Positions 1 through 9,392 are shown, counted from the first letter of the stretch. The stretch: 64,000 nt of DNA from Bacteroidetes bacterium 37-13 (GCA_001897535.1 MKTC01000013.1:1-64000), one strand, 5' to 3'. Notes: a model not told the origin generated them from the letters alone. Program-made: numbers and translations.

Positions 1-158
1 CTATTATGTTTTTCATAGGATAAAATTTTATTTGGTTCTGTAATCCTTTACGGCAACTCCAAACAAAAGGTTTCACTTTATTGAAATTTTTTTTGGGAAG
101 GGGATTTATATGCAAAATAGACCTGTTATTTAGTCTCCTTTTCATTTATCGTAATCTA

Positions 159-194
159 GCTGTTCGAGATGTTCTGAAAGGTATCTCGAACAGC
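159..194. repeat. Perfect 12-bp inverted repeat with 12-nt spacer
   Basis: GCTGTTCGAGAT (159-170) and its exact reverse complement (183-194) flank a 12-nt spacer. A related but degenerate arm, ATCTCGAAGAGC, follows near 272-283. This looks like part of a repeated intergenic element or a hairpin at the 3' end of the minus-strand transcript. I cannot see other copies in this window. Confidence 0.7.
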
Positions 195-203
195 AGATAT
201 GGA

Positions 204-218
204 GGGATTTAAAATCCC
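204..218. repeat. Short palindrome GGGATTT-A-AAATCCC
   Basis: A 15-bp palindrome with a single central A, next to the 12-bp inverted repeat. Together they suggest a compact repeat element; the function is unknown. Confidence 0.6.
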
Positions 219-346
219 GTTTATCTGTTCTTCCAGATGCGCTACGCTAACATCTCGAAGAGCGGGACGCTTTATATTTGACGAACCGGATGAAGCGGAA
301 GTGGGCACTGAGGAGCAACTCATTATGTTTAGTCCACACCTTAAAA

Positions 347-718
347 TCACTTTTTTCCCACTCCAAAAGCAAGAGTGAGCCAGCCGCCAATAAAACACAA
401 ACCGCCAATTGGTGTTATAGGACCTAAAATTATTTTAGGCATTCCGTGTAAATGTGCGGTTGCCAATAAATAAAGCGAACCGCTAAAAAGTAGTATTCCT
501 ACCAAAAACAGTATTGCAGGAAGTTTAATTTTCTGTGTAGTGCCTTGCCATGAAATTACAGCAATAATTAGTGTGTGAACAAACTGATAAAATACCGCTT
601 TGTTGTAAATTTCTGTTTGGTAGGCATCTAAATATGGTTTTAAACCATGTGCGCCAAAAGCACCTAAGGCAACAGCCAAAGCACCTGACACACAAGCAAG
701 AGCAAAAATATTTTTCAT
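347..718 (-). CDS. DUF423 family small membrane protein
   Basis: This 123-residue protein is almost entirely hydrophobic, with about four membrane segments and little loop sequence. The N-terminal GAFGAHGL motif, a mid-protein FSGSLYLL segment and the C-terminal PIGGLCFIGGW segment are hallmarks of the DUF423 family (E. coli YgdD type). The length is normal for the family. It is an inner-membrane protein whose biochemical role is not established. It starts only 2 bp after the stop of the upstream adhesin gene, so the two are probably cotranscribed, although a functional link is not obvious. Confidence 0.85.
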   Translation of the reverse strand: MKNIFALACVSGALAVALGAFGAHGLKPYLDAYQTEIYNKAVFYQFVHTLIIAVISWQGTTQKIKLPAILFLVGILLFSGSLYLLATAHLHGMPKIILGPITPIGGLCFIGGWLTLAFGVGKK

Positions 719-720
719 TG

Positions 721-3700
721 TTATCGCATTACGGCTACTGTTCCGGTATATGTGCTTTCAGTTTCGTCCCAGAAAGTAACTTTTATGGTGTAAACATAAG
801 TTTCAAAATTTGCTTTCGTACCTTTAAATGTACCGTCCCAAGCGTTTTTGCTTTGTGTCCCGTTTGGCTGGTTTGGATTGTCATAAATTAAATTCCCCCA
901 ACGGTCAAAAACTTGCACAGCAATATTTTTAGCCCCTAAAATATCGAAGTTAAAGTAGTCATTTAAGCCATCAGCATTAGGCGTAAATGCTGTAGGAATA
1001 AACGATTGCGGAGCATATTTTACCACCACGCGAACAGTATCAAAATTCACGCAGCTATCGCCATCCATCACACGCAGCACGTAATCTGTAGTACTATCCG
1101 GAGATGCTGAAACTTCGCGGCAAGTATCGCAATCCAAGCCATCTTTTGGTGTCCACAAATAACCAATTATTCCATTGGTAGAAGTTGCTGTTGCCACTAA
1201 TTTCACAGGTTCTTTGCGCAGCGAAACTTGGTCTTTTCCGGCACTTGCCGAAAATGCTTGCGGTTGGGTAATGCTAAATGTAGTTGTGCCGGGGCAGTTA
1301 TTATCATCTTCAACCACAACGGTATAAACGCCAGCGTATAAGCCATTGTAAACACTATCGGTTTGGTAAATACCATTCACATAATAATTGTAAACACCGG
1401 TTCCTCCTGTTGCATGAATAATTACTTGGCCATCATCGCCACTAAAACAAGAAACATCTTTTGGTACAGTTGTGGCTTGTACTTTCGCAGGGTTTATTAG
1501 ATGCGTAGAATCTACTTTTGTGCAGCCCCGCACATCAGTAATTGTAACTACATAAGTAATATCCCCATATAGATTTATTGGCATCACGCCCGTTTGTGGC
1601 GGAGTGGTGTTCCAAACAAAAGTATAAGGTGGCATTCCTCCACTATAACTCACTACGGCAAATCCGGTTGCGTTGCCATGGCAATTTGGGTTGTTCCCCG
1701 CAACTTCAGAAAGTATAGCCGAAGGTTCTTGAACATGATAGGTGTTTGTGTAAGTACAGCCTCTATTATCGGTAATGGTTAAGTGGTATTTTGCTGAGGC
1801 TAAATTGGTTTGGCTTCTTGCTGTATCTCCATTGCTCCATACAAAAGTGTAGCCGCCATTATTTCCGCTCACATTGGTAATAAAAATTGAACCATTGCTT
1901 TCTCCATTACAAACTACATGAACAATTGAGTCTTTCACGCTGTATGGAAGTGGTTGTGTGATGTTTATTAGCGTAACTGCTGTGCAGTGGTTTGCATCTG
2001 AAACTGTGAGTTGGTAAGGTCCTGCAACAAGTCCGTTTAGATTTGGCTGGGTAGAAAGATTGCTCCAAATAAATTGGTAAGGCGGTGTGCCTCCGGCAAC
2101 GTTTGTTGTTATAGAACCATCGCTGCCGCCATTGCAGTTTACATTAAAACCTTGTGCGCCAGAAGAAAGTGCCAAAGATGGCCCGGTAATGCTATAATCA
2201 GCAGAATCTATACAACCAAAAGCATCGGCAACTACCACACGGTAACTGCCAACCGGAACATTGTAAATATCTTCACTTGTGCCGAAGTTTCCTCCGTTAT
2301 TTATATCTGCCCATTGGAAATTAAAAGGTGCTGTGCCGCCATTTATTGAAATAGCAACAGAGCCTGTTGAATCAGCAAAGCAACGCGCATTTTGTATTAC
2401 TTCAAGCGTGATTAAAAACTTAGGATTTTGAGTAATAATCACACTATCTGCTGTGCTGCACGAATTAGCATCAGTAACGGTTACATAATATTTCGCAGCC
2501 GGAACATTTGCTAATACCGCAGTGGCATTTGCATTGCTCCATATAAAGCTATAAGGTGCTGTGCCTCCTGTAACAGCAGCTTCTACCGTTCCTGTGCTTT
2601 GTCCAAAGCAATTTACATTTTGCTGATTGATAAACGATAACAAGAGCGGTGCTGGTGTGGTAACATTAAACACCGCAGATTTTTGACAACCATTTATGTC
2701 TGTTACTAAAACATTGTAAGCTCCGGCAGGTACACCCGTAATATCTTGAGTGGTAGCATTGTTACTCCAAAAATAGGTGTAAGGTGCTGTGCCTCCAGTT
2801 ACAGTAATATCAACGCTTCCGGTTGAACCATTATTGCATAAAATATTAGTTACATTACCTGTAATGGTTAGCGGGCTTGTAGGCTGTGTTATGGTAACAC
2901 TTTGTGTGGTTGCACAAGCCTTACTATCAAAAACAGTTACGGCATAAGTTCCTCCTGAAATATTATTCAAGTCTTCAGTTACTGAATAGGCTGCACCATT
3001 TTTTGTCCAATTATAAGTATATGGCGGAGTACCTCCGGTTACTGAAAGGTCAATGCTGCCGCTGTTTATACCGTTGCATAAAGCGTGTGTAACCGAAGCT
3101 ATATTTGAAGTTAAAAGTGGCGGATCTTTTAGCTGAATAGAAACACCAAAATTCGGAACAGTGCAATAAGTGTCTTTTACTTTTATGAAATAAATTCCTT
3201 GTGTTAATCCTGTAAAATTACCGCTGCTTTGCCATGTTGCGCCATTGTTATTTGAATATTGCAACGCACCATTTCCGTTAGAAGCGGTAACGGTAATTGT
3301 GCCATCGGCAGCACCGTTGCATTTTGGGTCGGTAGCTGTAATAGAGTTAATAAGCGGCTGCCCAACAGTAATGGTAATTTCGCGGTAGCTCCAAGAGTTT
3401 TGTCCGCCATTTCTAGTATAAACACGGTAAGTTGTAGTAGAAGGAATATAAACGGTTAAAAAAGAATCGCTGTTAGAAGAATATTGCAGGAAGTTTCCAT
3501 TTTCAAACCAAACATAATCGCCACCAAAAACTGCTCCGTGCGTAGTAATGGTAACATAACCCGGTTCGCACAAATGTTGTCTTGTAGTTTTTAATGTATC
3601 TGGGCAAGGCGAAGTCCATTGTGAACGGAAAAGCGAACCCAAATCGTAACTTGAACTTGAAGTGCTTATTCCTCCCGCACCTGTTCTTTGCAAAACCTGT

Positions 3701-4284
3701 GGAGAAAAAGCATACGGTGGAAAGGCTCTAAAATCGTAGCGGTTACTTCCGGTGTGTTCGCCTTGTGCTAATTGGTCATCGCCATTGCAATCGCAGCCGC
3801 AAGGGCAGTTTGGCTGAAACTGATAAAAGTTTCCTCCGCTGCAACTTCCAAAACAAAGAAAACCACCTGAACAGTTCCAACAATCTTTTTCAAAACCATT
3901 AAAACCCATTTGAATACCAAGCGGAGTAGTTTGAGGTCCGGGCGTATTAAATGCGCCATAAGTATAAGTTTTGTTGTAATCGGTGATGCCACTTACATAA
4001 GGTCCCGATGTGCTTAAACTTCCATTTGAATATGGAATAAAACCGGAGTTTGTCCAGCTTACGCCATCAACATCGGGATAGTCGCGAGTTTTAATATCTA
4101 AAAACAATTCGTAAGATGGCACTTCTATAGCGTCCCAACCGCTGTTTCCGTTTCTGTCCATGTTCCAAGCATCTTCAAAACGCAATTGAACTTGCATAGC
4201 GCCATCTCTGCCCGGCTGTGCTAAAATTTTGGTACTTGAAATAATACTAGCAAAGAAAAATATTGTGTATAATATCTTTTTCAT
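721..4284 (-). CDS. SprB-repeat surface adhesin with T9SS type B C-terminal domain
   Basis: An exported protein of 1187 residues. It has a short signal peptide (about 1-22, ending ILAQPG), then a Cys/Gly-rich region (about 130-175) and a PKD-like segment. About nine tandem SprB-type repeats of 65-80 residues follow, each with the pattern C-N/F-G-x-S-x-G-S-I, GGTxPYxxxWS and VTDxxxC. The last ~90 residues match the gliding motility-associated (CHU_C, type B) domain: FTPNADGLND, FDRWGNLIYD, WDGTFKG, YVYTI and a basic C-terminus. Such proteins are secreted by the type IX system and attached to or released from the cell surface, as with the adhesin SprB. Cargo status is inferred from the C-terminal domain; the ligand is unknown. 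The paired cysteines suggest disulfides. Confidence 0.9.
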   Translation of the reverse strand: MKKILYTIFFFASIISSTKILAQPGRDGAMQVQLRFEDAWNMDRNGNSGWDAIEVPSYELFLDIKTRDYPDVDGVSWTNSGFIPYSNGSLSTSGPYVSGITDYNKTYTYGAFNTPGPQTTPLGIQMGFNGFEKDCWNCSGGFLCFGSCSGGNFYQFQPNCPCGCDCNGDDQLAQGEHTGSNRYDFRAFPPYAFSPQVLQRTGAGGISTSSSSYDLGSLFRSQWTSPCPDTLKTTRQHLCEPGYVTITTHGAVFGGDYVWFENGNFLQYSSNSDSFLTVYIPSTTTYRVYTRNGGQNSWSYREITITVGQPLINSITATDPKCNGAADGTITVTASNGNGALQYSNNNGATWQSSGNFTGLTQGIYFIKVKDTYCTVPNFGVSIQLKDPPLLTSNIASVTHALCNGINSGSIDLSVTGGTPPYTYNWTKNGAAYSVTEDLNNISGGTYAVTVFDSKACATTQSVTITQPTSPLTITGNVTNILCNNGSTGSVDITVTGGTAPYTYFWSNNATTQDITGVPAGAYNVLVTDINGCQKSAVFNVTTPAPLLLSFINQQNVNCFGQSTGTVEAAVTGGTAPYSFIWSNANATAVLANVPAAKYYVTVTDANSCSTADSVIITQNPKFLITLEVIQNARCFADSTGSVAISINGGTAPFNFQWADINNGGNFGTSEDIYNVPVGSYRVVVADAFGCIDSADYSITGPSLALSSGAQGFNVNCNGGSDGSITTNVAGGTPPYQFIWSNLSTQPNLNGLVAGPYQLTVSDANHCTAVTLINITQPLPYSVKDSIVHVVCNGESNGSIFITNVSGNNGGYTFVWSNGDTARSQTNLASAKYHLTITDNRGCTYTNTYHVQEPSAILSEVAGNNPNCHGNATGFAVVSYSGGMPPYTFVWNTTPPQTGVMPINLYGDITYVVTITDVRGCTKVDSTHLINPAKVQATTVPKDVSCFSGDDGQVIIHATGGTGVYNYYVNGIYQTDSVYNGLYAGVYTVVVEDDNNCPGTTTFSITQPQAFSASAGKDQVSLRKEPVKLVATATSTNGIIGYLWTPKDGLDCDTCREVSASPDSTTDYVLRVMDGDSCVNFDTVRVVVKYAPQSFIPTAFTPNADGLNDYFNFDILGAKNIAVQVFDRWGNLIYDNPNQPNGTQSKNAWDGTFKGTKANFETYVYTIKVTFWDETESTYTGTVAVMR

Positions 4285-4313
4285 AACTCAGGATTGTTTT
4301 GTGTGAAATAGGT

Positions 4314-5105
4314 TTAGTGTTTGTGGTTTTCTGGATCGGCTTGGTTTTTCTTCCATTCAGCATATTTTTCAGGCTGATATATTTTGTAAAATTCTTCTTC
4401 GTGAAACTTGTGATACCAAGCCTTCAAATAGGTTGAATAGCGCAGTGCATCTAACTCTTCGTTGCCTGAATTAAATGCTATGCGCTCTGGTCTCACTTCA
4501 GAAACTTTCACATACAAGTAAGCATTTTCGCCATCTATTTTTTGTAACTGAATATCTTCTTTAAGCACGGTGTGTGCTTTCATTTCAGCTTGGTTAAATA
4601 GCTGTGTTGCTTCGTTTGGGAAAAGCAACATCCAATCTTGAAAACTCCAGATGTAGTTTTTTTCTGCTAAAGGAATATTGGTTGAAGATAAATTCGGGAT
4701 AGGCAAATGTGGTGCAATAGATTTTAAAGTAGAAGTACTTAAACCCGATGCTGTAATCCATTGCCAATAGCTATTTTCAAATTTTGTGGCTTGTGCATTT
4801 TGCTGCAAGCCTAAATGCGCAAGTGCAGGATTTAGTTTTTTAATTTCAGGAAGTGTAAGAAAAGCATTTACTTCTTTTGTGTACTTAGCTTTCCACTGGT
4901 TTAGCTTTTGTTCAAACGCTGCATTTTCACTTTCGCTTGCCACTTTTATTTTAGGAAAATGTGGTGCAGCCGATTTAATTTTTTGATAATTTAAACCTGC
5001 GTATTCTATTAAAGAAAGCCAACGATTTTGGGATTTGTAGTTTGCTTGTGCAAAAGTTGAGCCAGCAAAAAGCACCCAAAAAAACATTAGAGTTAAACGT
5101 GCCAT
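4314..5105 (-). CDS. Secreted protein of unknown function
   Basis: 263 residues with a clear N-terminal signal peptide (about 1-19, cleavage after STFA). The mature part is charged and probably largely helical. Its first half contains two similar segments, each with an APH(F/L)P turn near residues 45 and 128, suggesting an internal duplication of roughly 80 residues. The C-terminus ends in a His/Lys-rich tail. I do not recognise the family. It lies 29 bp upstream of the SprB-repeat gene on the same strand and may be cotranscribed with it, so a cell-envelope role is likely but unproven. Confidence 0.7.
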   Translation of the reverse strand: MARLTLMFFWVLFAGSTFAQANYKSQNRWLSLIEYAGLNYQKIKSAAPHFPKIKVASESENAAFEQKLNQWKAKYTKEVNAFLTLPEIKKLNPALAHLGLQQNAQATKFENSYWQWITASGLSTSTLKSIAPHLPIPNLSSTNIPLAEKNYIWSFQDWMLLFPNEATQLFNQAEMKAHTVLKEDIQLQKIDGENAYLYVKVSEVRPERIAFNSGNEELDALRYSTYLKAWYHKFHEEEFYKIYQPEKYAEWKKNQADPENHKH

Positions 5106-5198
5106 ATCATCTAAATTTTTAGTAAATATAGAACCAAATTTTAAAGAACATAATTTATGTAAAATCGTATTTATGCGCTTCTACATAATTATTTAAAG

Positions 5199-6017
5199 CT
5201 AAGAAATTATTACCAAAGGAGTTTCGCCATCGTACACGAGTTCATTAATTAGGAATGGGCGAAACAGTTGGTCGCTAAGCAGTCTTGAACCGCGCTGCAC
5301 TACTAAAATTTCGTTTATAGAGCTATTTATTACTTTTTTAATATCTCTGTTTGGATTATTTGTTTCGTATATCTCAAAAGATGTTTTAAAATTTTTAGAA
5401 TAGAGTTGAGCCAAGTCGCTAAGTTTTTTTTCTATCTCTAAGTTGCTGTCGTTTGGCTTTATCAGGTGGAAAAAGGTTATTGTAGTATTTTTTGGATCTA
5501 TAAATTTCAAGAAATTATTAAACTCAAGAAGATTAAAAGTTACATTATCGGGTACTGCAACAAAAATATTTTCGTGCGAATAGTTATTTACAGAAAATGG
5601 CATTGCAACCAAAATGGCTTTTGTGTTTTCAATGAGTTGCAATGCCCTGTCTTTAAAAAGATATTTATCAACAAAACTCATTTTCTTTAATCCTGCAACA
5701 ACAATCTGCTCGTAGTTCTCGGTTAATAATTCATTTAGTTTTATTTGAAAATGAACTTCGCTAACTATGTAGTTTGCTTTTATTTTTTTAGATGTATTTG
5801 CTCGAATAAGTGCCTCTATTTGTTTTATTGCTTCTTTGTTCGTGTTGGCGGCAAACTCTTCTTTGTGTTCAACTTCGCTAAGTACCGGAACTAACGGAAA
5901 TGTTTCATGTATTATTAGAATTTCTGCATTTTCTTGCAAAGCCCACTGCGACACAAAACTTAATAAGCTTGCGGCATTTTCTAATAAGTCTATTAAAACA
6001 ACAAATCTTTTTCTCAT
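5199..6017 (-). CDS. Universal stress protein (UspA-like), possibly tandem
   Basis: 272 residues, cytoplasmic, opening with a beta strand (RFVVLIDLLENA) typical of the Usp alpha/beta fold. A second strand-like start occurs near residue 148 (NIFVAVPDN), and the chain ends ETPLVIIS as Usp domains often do. The length fits two Usp units, but the ATP-binding G-2x-G-9x-G(S/T) motif is not obvious, so it may be a non-nucleotide-binding type. It starts 6 bp after the antiporter gene ends, which implies one transcript and suggests a regulatory or stress partner for ion transport. Confidence 0.8.
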   Translation of the reverse strand: MRKRFVVLIDLLENAASLLSFVSQWALQENAEILIIHETFPLVPVLSEVEHKEEFAANTNKEAIKQIEALIRANTSKKIKANYIVSEVHFQIKLNELLTENYEQIVVAGLKKMSFVDKYLFKDRALQLIENTKAILVAMPFSVNNYSHENIFVAVPDNVTFNLLEFNNFLKFIDPKNTTITFFHLIKPNDSNLEIEKKLSDLAQLYSKNFKTSFEIYETNNPNRDIKKVINSSINEILVVQRGSRLLSDQLFRPFLINELVYDGETPLVIIS

Positions 6018-6023
6018 TAGTTC

Positions 6024-7496
6024 TTAAGTAGTTCTTGCTTTGCTAAAACATTCATTTATTCTTGTAAAATCGTCTTGATTATCTGCCAAGACTACCAATT
6101 TATCTTTTGCAAAAATTGGGGTAGATCCTCCGGGTCGTAAAAATTTATCTCCTCTCTTAATCATTACAATAAACGTATTCTTCGGCAGATTTAAATCTAC
6201 TATTTTTTTATTTACAGCTCTACAAGTTTCGCATACTTCAAACTCTCTTAAAAGTGATTTTGGCAAGTTGAGTAAAAGCTTATCGGTATCGTCTAATTCC
6301 TTTTCTGCCTCAGGAATTGCTACTTTAAGCCATTTTGCAACGGTAGAAATTGTAGTACCTTGTATTAAAACAGAGGTGAGAGAAATGAAAAATACAATAT
6401 TAAAGATCATATTGGCTTTATCTATCCCCGCAAGTAGCGGGTAGGTTGCAAATACTATTGGAACCGCCCCTCTTAGTCCAACCCACGAAATAAAGAGTCT
6501 TCGATTCATCTCCATTTTAAAAGGTAATAAGCATAGTAAAACACTTATTGGGCGAGCAAAAACTATTAAAAAAAATGAGATTAAAATACCTATTCCCAAT
6601 ACCGGCAAAATCTTAGATGGAAAAACTTGCAAGCCTAAGGTTAAAAAGAGGACAATCTGCATTAGCCAAGCCAATCCATCATACATATTTATTATGTTCT
6701 TTTTATGAATTACGTCTTGGTTTCCAAAATAAACAGCAGCAAGGTAGATAGCTAAAAACCCATTTCCACCAACAAAATCTGTGGCAGAGAAGGTAATAAA
6801 CATAAGTGCAATTACTAAAATCGGGTATAACCCATCAAAGGTTATTTGAATTCTATTAACAATAAGTTTGCTCAGCTTGCCAAATGCCAACCCAAGCATT
6901 GCTCCCAAGAACATTTGTTTGAAAAATATTGGAATCATTGTAACGACATTTTCATCTTGATTAACTACTAGTGTAAGAAAAATTATTGTGAGAACGTAAG
7001 CCATTGGATCATTGCTGCCGCTCTCCAGCTCTAAGGTTGGGCGGAGATTGGAGCGCAAGGCAATGCTCCGAGACCTAAGAATTGAAAATACGGCTGCGGC
7101 ATCTGTTGAAGATACTATAGACCCAAGTAATAAGCTTTCGTAAATTGTAAAATCTGTAACCCAAAATACAAAAAGCCCTATTAAACTTGCGGTTAATAAT
7201 ACTCCTAAAGTAGAAAGCACAATTCCCTGTTTCAATATTGGTTTTATGGATCTCCAGTTTGTTTCTAAGCCTCCCGAAAACAGAATAAAATTTAATGAAA
7301 CTATACCGATAAATTGAGCAATTTTAGGGTTGTCAAAATGAATTCCTCCAATACCTTCTGAGCCTGCCAACATACCAACTGCTAAAAAGAATATTAGTGT
7401 GGGAACTCCGAAACGGGAAGATGTTTTTCCGGCAATTATGCTTATGAAAAGCAGTATTGAGCCGATTAGCAATATATTTTCAATAGTTAAATTCAT
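6024..7496 (-). CDS. CPA1-type K+(Na+)/H+ antiporter with C-terminal RCK_C domain
   Basis: 490 residues. About 12-13 membrane helices span residues 5-390, carrying the family signatures STDAAAVFSILR and ESGSNDPMAY; the Asp of the latter is the expected ion-binding residue of the cation/proton antiporter family. After a charged linker, residues about 415-485 look like a TrkA-C/RCK_C regulatory domain (NTFIVMIKRGDKFL, KDKLVVLAD). This is the layout of CvrA/NhaP2-type potassium/proton antiporters of the inner membrane, used for K+ and pH balance. It is the first gene of a probable two-gene operon with the downstream Usp protein. Confidence 0.9.
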   Translation of the reverse strand: MNLTIENILLIGSILLFISIIAGKTSSRFGVPTLIFFLAVGMLAGSEGIGGIHFDNPKIAQFIGIVSLNFILFSGGLETNWRSIKPILKQGIVLSTLGVLLTASLIGLFVFWVTDFTIYESLLLGSIVSSTDAAAVFSILRSRSIALRSNLRPTLELESGSNDPMAYVLTIIFLTLVVNQDENVVTMIPIFFKQMFLGAMLGLAFGKLSKLIVNRIQITFDGLYPILVIALMFITFSATDFVGGNGFLAIYLAAVYFGNQDVIHKKNIINMYDGLAWLMQIVLFLTLGLQVFPSKILPVLGIGILISFFLIVFARPISVLLCLLPFKMEMNRRLFISWVGLRGAVPIVFATYPLLAGIDKANMIFNIVFFISLTSVLIQGTTISTVAKWLKVAIPEAEKELDDTDKLLLNLPKSLLREFEVCETCRAVNKKIVDLNLPKNTFIVMIKRGDKFLRPGGSTPIFAKDKLVVLADNQDDFTRINECFSKARTT

Positions 7497-7589
7497 AAAA
7501 CCTAAAGCTGTTCAATATAGAAAATATTTTACTTGGAATTGAATTTGTTTTGGAATTGCCGCTGCTAAGATGAGACTGCTAACGTACTA

Positions 7590-7919
7590 TTAATCGAGTA
7601 AAAAAAGTGCTGCTTCTAATTCTGAAAGCGTTTTGCTATCGGCTTGTTTTTTGGCTAATGCTATTCCTTGTTCGTACCAATCTTTTGCAGTTGCTGTTTC
7701 GTTTTTTTCTTCTTGCAATTTGGCGTATTGATAATAGGTTGGCAGGTAATCGGGAAATTTTTCCAGTAAAATTTCATAGTACATTTCGGCTGCAATTCTA
7801 TCGGGCATTGCGGCATATTCTTGTGCCAAAGCAAACTTTAAAAATGGATCGTTTGGCGATTGTAACTCTAAGTCTAAAAGCTGCTTCAGCCTTGCTTCTG
7901 AAAAACTCATGCTTTCCAA
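7590..7919 (-). CDS. Small TPR-like protein
   Basis: 109 residues, all helical, with two or three tetratricopeptide-like helix pairs: PFLKFALAQEYA, AAEMYYEILLEKFPDY and TYYQYAKLQEE. There is no signal peptide, so a cytoplasmic scaffolding role is likely. Its start overlaps the 3' end of the metallophosphoesterase gene by 13 bp, indicating translational coupling. Short proteins of this kind are common in Bacteroidota and have no assigned function. Confidence 0.8.
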   Translation of the reverse strand: MESMSFSEARLKQLLDLELQSPNDPFLKFALAQEYAAMPDRIAAEMYYEILLEKFPDYLPTYYQYAKLQEEKNETATAKDWYEQGIALAKKQADSKTLSELEAALFLLD

Positions 7920-8854
7920 TTGTAGAAATGAACTTCGCGCTCGGTAGAGCCGTCATCGTAAAAATTCATTACACAAAATGCGGGCGGAAATTCGTGATAA
8001 TCACCTTTCCACCAACCACCGCTGGCTGCGCCATTGCAATAGTAATTCACACCGCTGTATGCCACTTCGTCAATTAAGTGAATGTGTCCGCTGAGCGCTG
8101 CTTTCACATTGGTATGTTCGCTAAATAAGGTTTTTATTTTCTTAGAATCTTTATGCATCCAAGCGCCTGGTACTTTCCAATTTCCGGATTTTACATTGTT
8201 GCCATCGTAAAACACGCAAGCCGCCAAAATAGGAATGTGGCTTAGCACACACACAAATTTATTTTTGGGCGTGTTGGCAAGGTCTTCTTTGAGCCAATCA
8301 AATTGTTCGCCATCTAATTTTGCGGTGTAGCCAAAAGGTACGTGTGTCATGCTGTCCAAAACCACAAAATGCCAATTGTTTTTATCGAAAGAATAATAGC
8401 GGTTTTTTAGTCCAAGCATTTCTGCTGCCCATTGTTTGCCGTAGTGTTTATCGGTTCTGCGAGCAGAAAGTCCACTCCAGCCCCAAATATCGTGATTGCC
8501 GATACTACTATATATTTCCAAGCTGTTTTCATTTTTCAACAAGCCATTCCATGTTTCCCATTGTGCTTTCACGTTGCTTTTTTCGCGCCCCAAAGCGTCC
8601 ATAATGCAATCGCCCGTATTGATAATAAAATCGGGCTTGTCGCTCAACGATTGTATTTGGTGCAAACAATTTGCCATGCCGCGCGTGGCTGCGCCTTCGG
8701 GCTGCACGTGCATATCGGTGATGTGTGCTACACGAAGTACTCTTTTTTTGGTATTACTTGATTTTGCTGCTGCATGTAAAAAATCGGGCAACAACAATCC
8801 AGCACCAATAATGCCGCTGGTGAGCAAAAACTTTTTTCTTGAAAAACTTTCCAT
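7907..8854 (-). CDS. Exported calcineurin-like metallophosphoesterase
   Basis: 315 residues. The N-terminus (SRKKFLLTSGIIGAG) resembles a Tat-type signal with an Arg-Lys pair and ends near the Ala-rich HAAAK. The full metallophosphoesterase motif set is visible: TDMH (DxH), TGDCIMD (GDxxxD), GNHD, a late SHIP histidine and SGHIH (GHxH). These residues bind two metal ions and hydrolyse phosphoesters; the actual substrate cannot be told from sequence. It is periplasmic or surface located by inference. It is followed immediately by the overlapping TPR gene. Confidence 0.88.
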   Translation of the reverse strand: MESFSRKKFLLTSGIIGAGLLLPDFLHAAAKSSNTKKRVLRVAHITDMHVQPEGAATRGMANCLHQIQSLSDKPDFIINTGDCIMDALGREKSNVKAQWETWNGLLKNENSLEIYSSIGNHDIWGWSGLSARRTDKHYGKQWAAEMLGLKNRYYSFDKNNWHFVVLDSMTHVPFGYTAKLDGEQFDWLKEDLANTPKNKFVCVLSHIPILAACVFYDGNNVKSGNWKVPGAWMHKDSKKIKTLFSEHTNVKAALSGHIHLIDEVAYSGVNYYCNGAASGGWWKGDYHEFPPAFCVMNFYDDGSTEREVHFYNWKA

Positions 8855-8884
8855 GATGTAAATTGAAAATGGCGAGAGATGATT

Positions 8885-9160
8885 TTAAATTTCTTCCACA
8901 GTTACGCCAATTCCTCTTTCAGAAATGGCAATGCGCATATTGTTGAGCGAAGTAAAGTCGCCTTGCTTTACTGCATATTTTCCTTTGTAATGAATAAACA
9001 AGGAACACTGTTCGGCTTGCTCCATGCTGTGTTTACAAACTTCTATTAGGGCTAAAATTACCCAATCGAAAGTGTTGATGTTGTCGTTGTGAACAATCAA
9101 TCTATGTGTGTGTGTAACGGTTTCTTTAACTAAAACTTCTTCTTCAAACTGCGTGAACAT
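8885..9160 (-). CDS. clpS: ClpS, adaptor of the ClpAP/ClpCP protease
   Basis: 91 residues, normal for ClpS. The core motif HNDNINTFDWVI corresponds to the conserved N-end-rule binding loop, followed by the conserved helix with H-S-M-E-Q-A and the later strand region CSLFIHYKGKY. ClpS delivers substrates with bulky hydrophobic N-termini to the Clp chaperone and modulates it. It is cytoplasmic. It sits 30 bp downstream of nothing on its own strand except the small secreted peptide gene about 110 bp upstream. Confidence 0.88.
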   Translation of the reverse strand: MFTQFEEEVLVKETVTHTHRLIVHNDNINTFDWVILALIEVCKHSMEQAEQCSLFIHYKGKYAVKQGDFTSLNNMRIAISERGIGVTVEEI

Positions 9161-9269
9161 TGGCTTAAATATTTAGAAGCCGAATTTAAAAAAGAAATGA
9201 AACAATCGCCAAATAAATAGTTTAGAGAAACTATGAATTAACCATTGTTTTAAAAAGAATGAACGAAAT

Positions 9270-9392
9270 CTATTTAACAGCAACCATTTCAGTATCGTTT
9301 TTTTCTGCTCCGGAATTGTTATTAGATTTTGCAAAACTGGATAGCAACGCCAACACAAAGGCGATAATTAGTGGGGTAGCAATTTTTTTCAT
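9270..9392 (-). CDS. Small secreted peptide (40 residues), unknown
   Basis: The frame starts ATG AAA AAA ATT GCT and encodes MKKIATPLIIAFVLALLSSF, then a short polar tail (AKSNNNSGAEKNDTEMVAVK), stopping at TAG. The first ~22 residues form a textbook signal peptide with a Lys-rich n-region, a hydrophobic core and an Ala-Lys exit. The predicted mature peptide is only about 18 residues. Such short signal-bearing frames are frequent in Bacteroidota and often missed. No RBS is expected to be strong in this phylum, so its absence is not informative. The opposite-strand frame here is not protein-like. Confidence 0.6.
   Translation of the reverse strand: MKKIATPLIIAFVLALLSSFAKSNNNSGAEKNDTEMVAVK

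Larger units (their letters stand above)
1..346. other. Intergenic region with clustered inverted repeats, no gene seen
   Basis: No reading frame here looks like a real protein. An open frame on the minus strand covering most of the right half is Ser-rich and low in information, and I treat it as an accident of the repeats. The region holds a 12-bp stem inverted repeat (159-194), a short palindrome (204-218), and an imperfect echo of the first arm near 233-285. It lies downstream of the minus-strand DUF423 gene, so some hairpins could end transcription, although no clear T-run follows. Confidence 0.6.

Noticed and set aside
156-398. Open frame of 80 codons on the minus strand at the left edge
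   Set aside because: It is Ser-rich, lacks a convincing start context, overlaps the DUF423 3' end and runs across inverted repeats. It is best seen as a by-product of the repeats.
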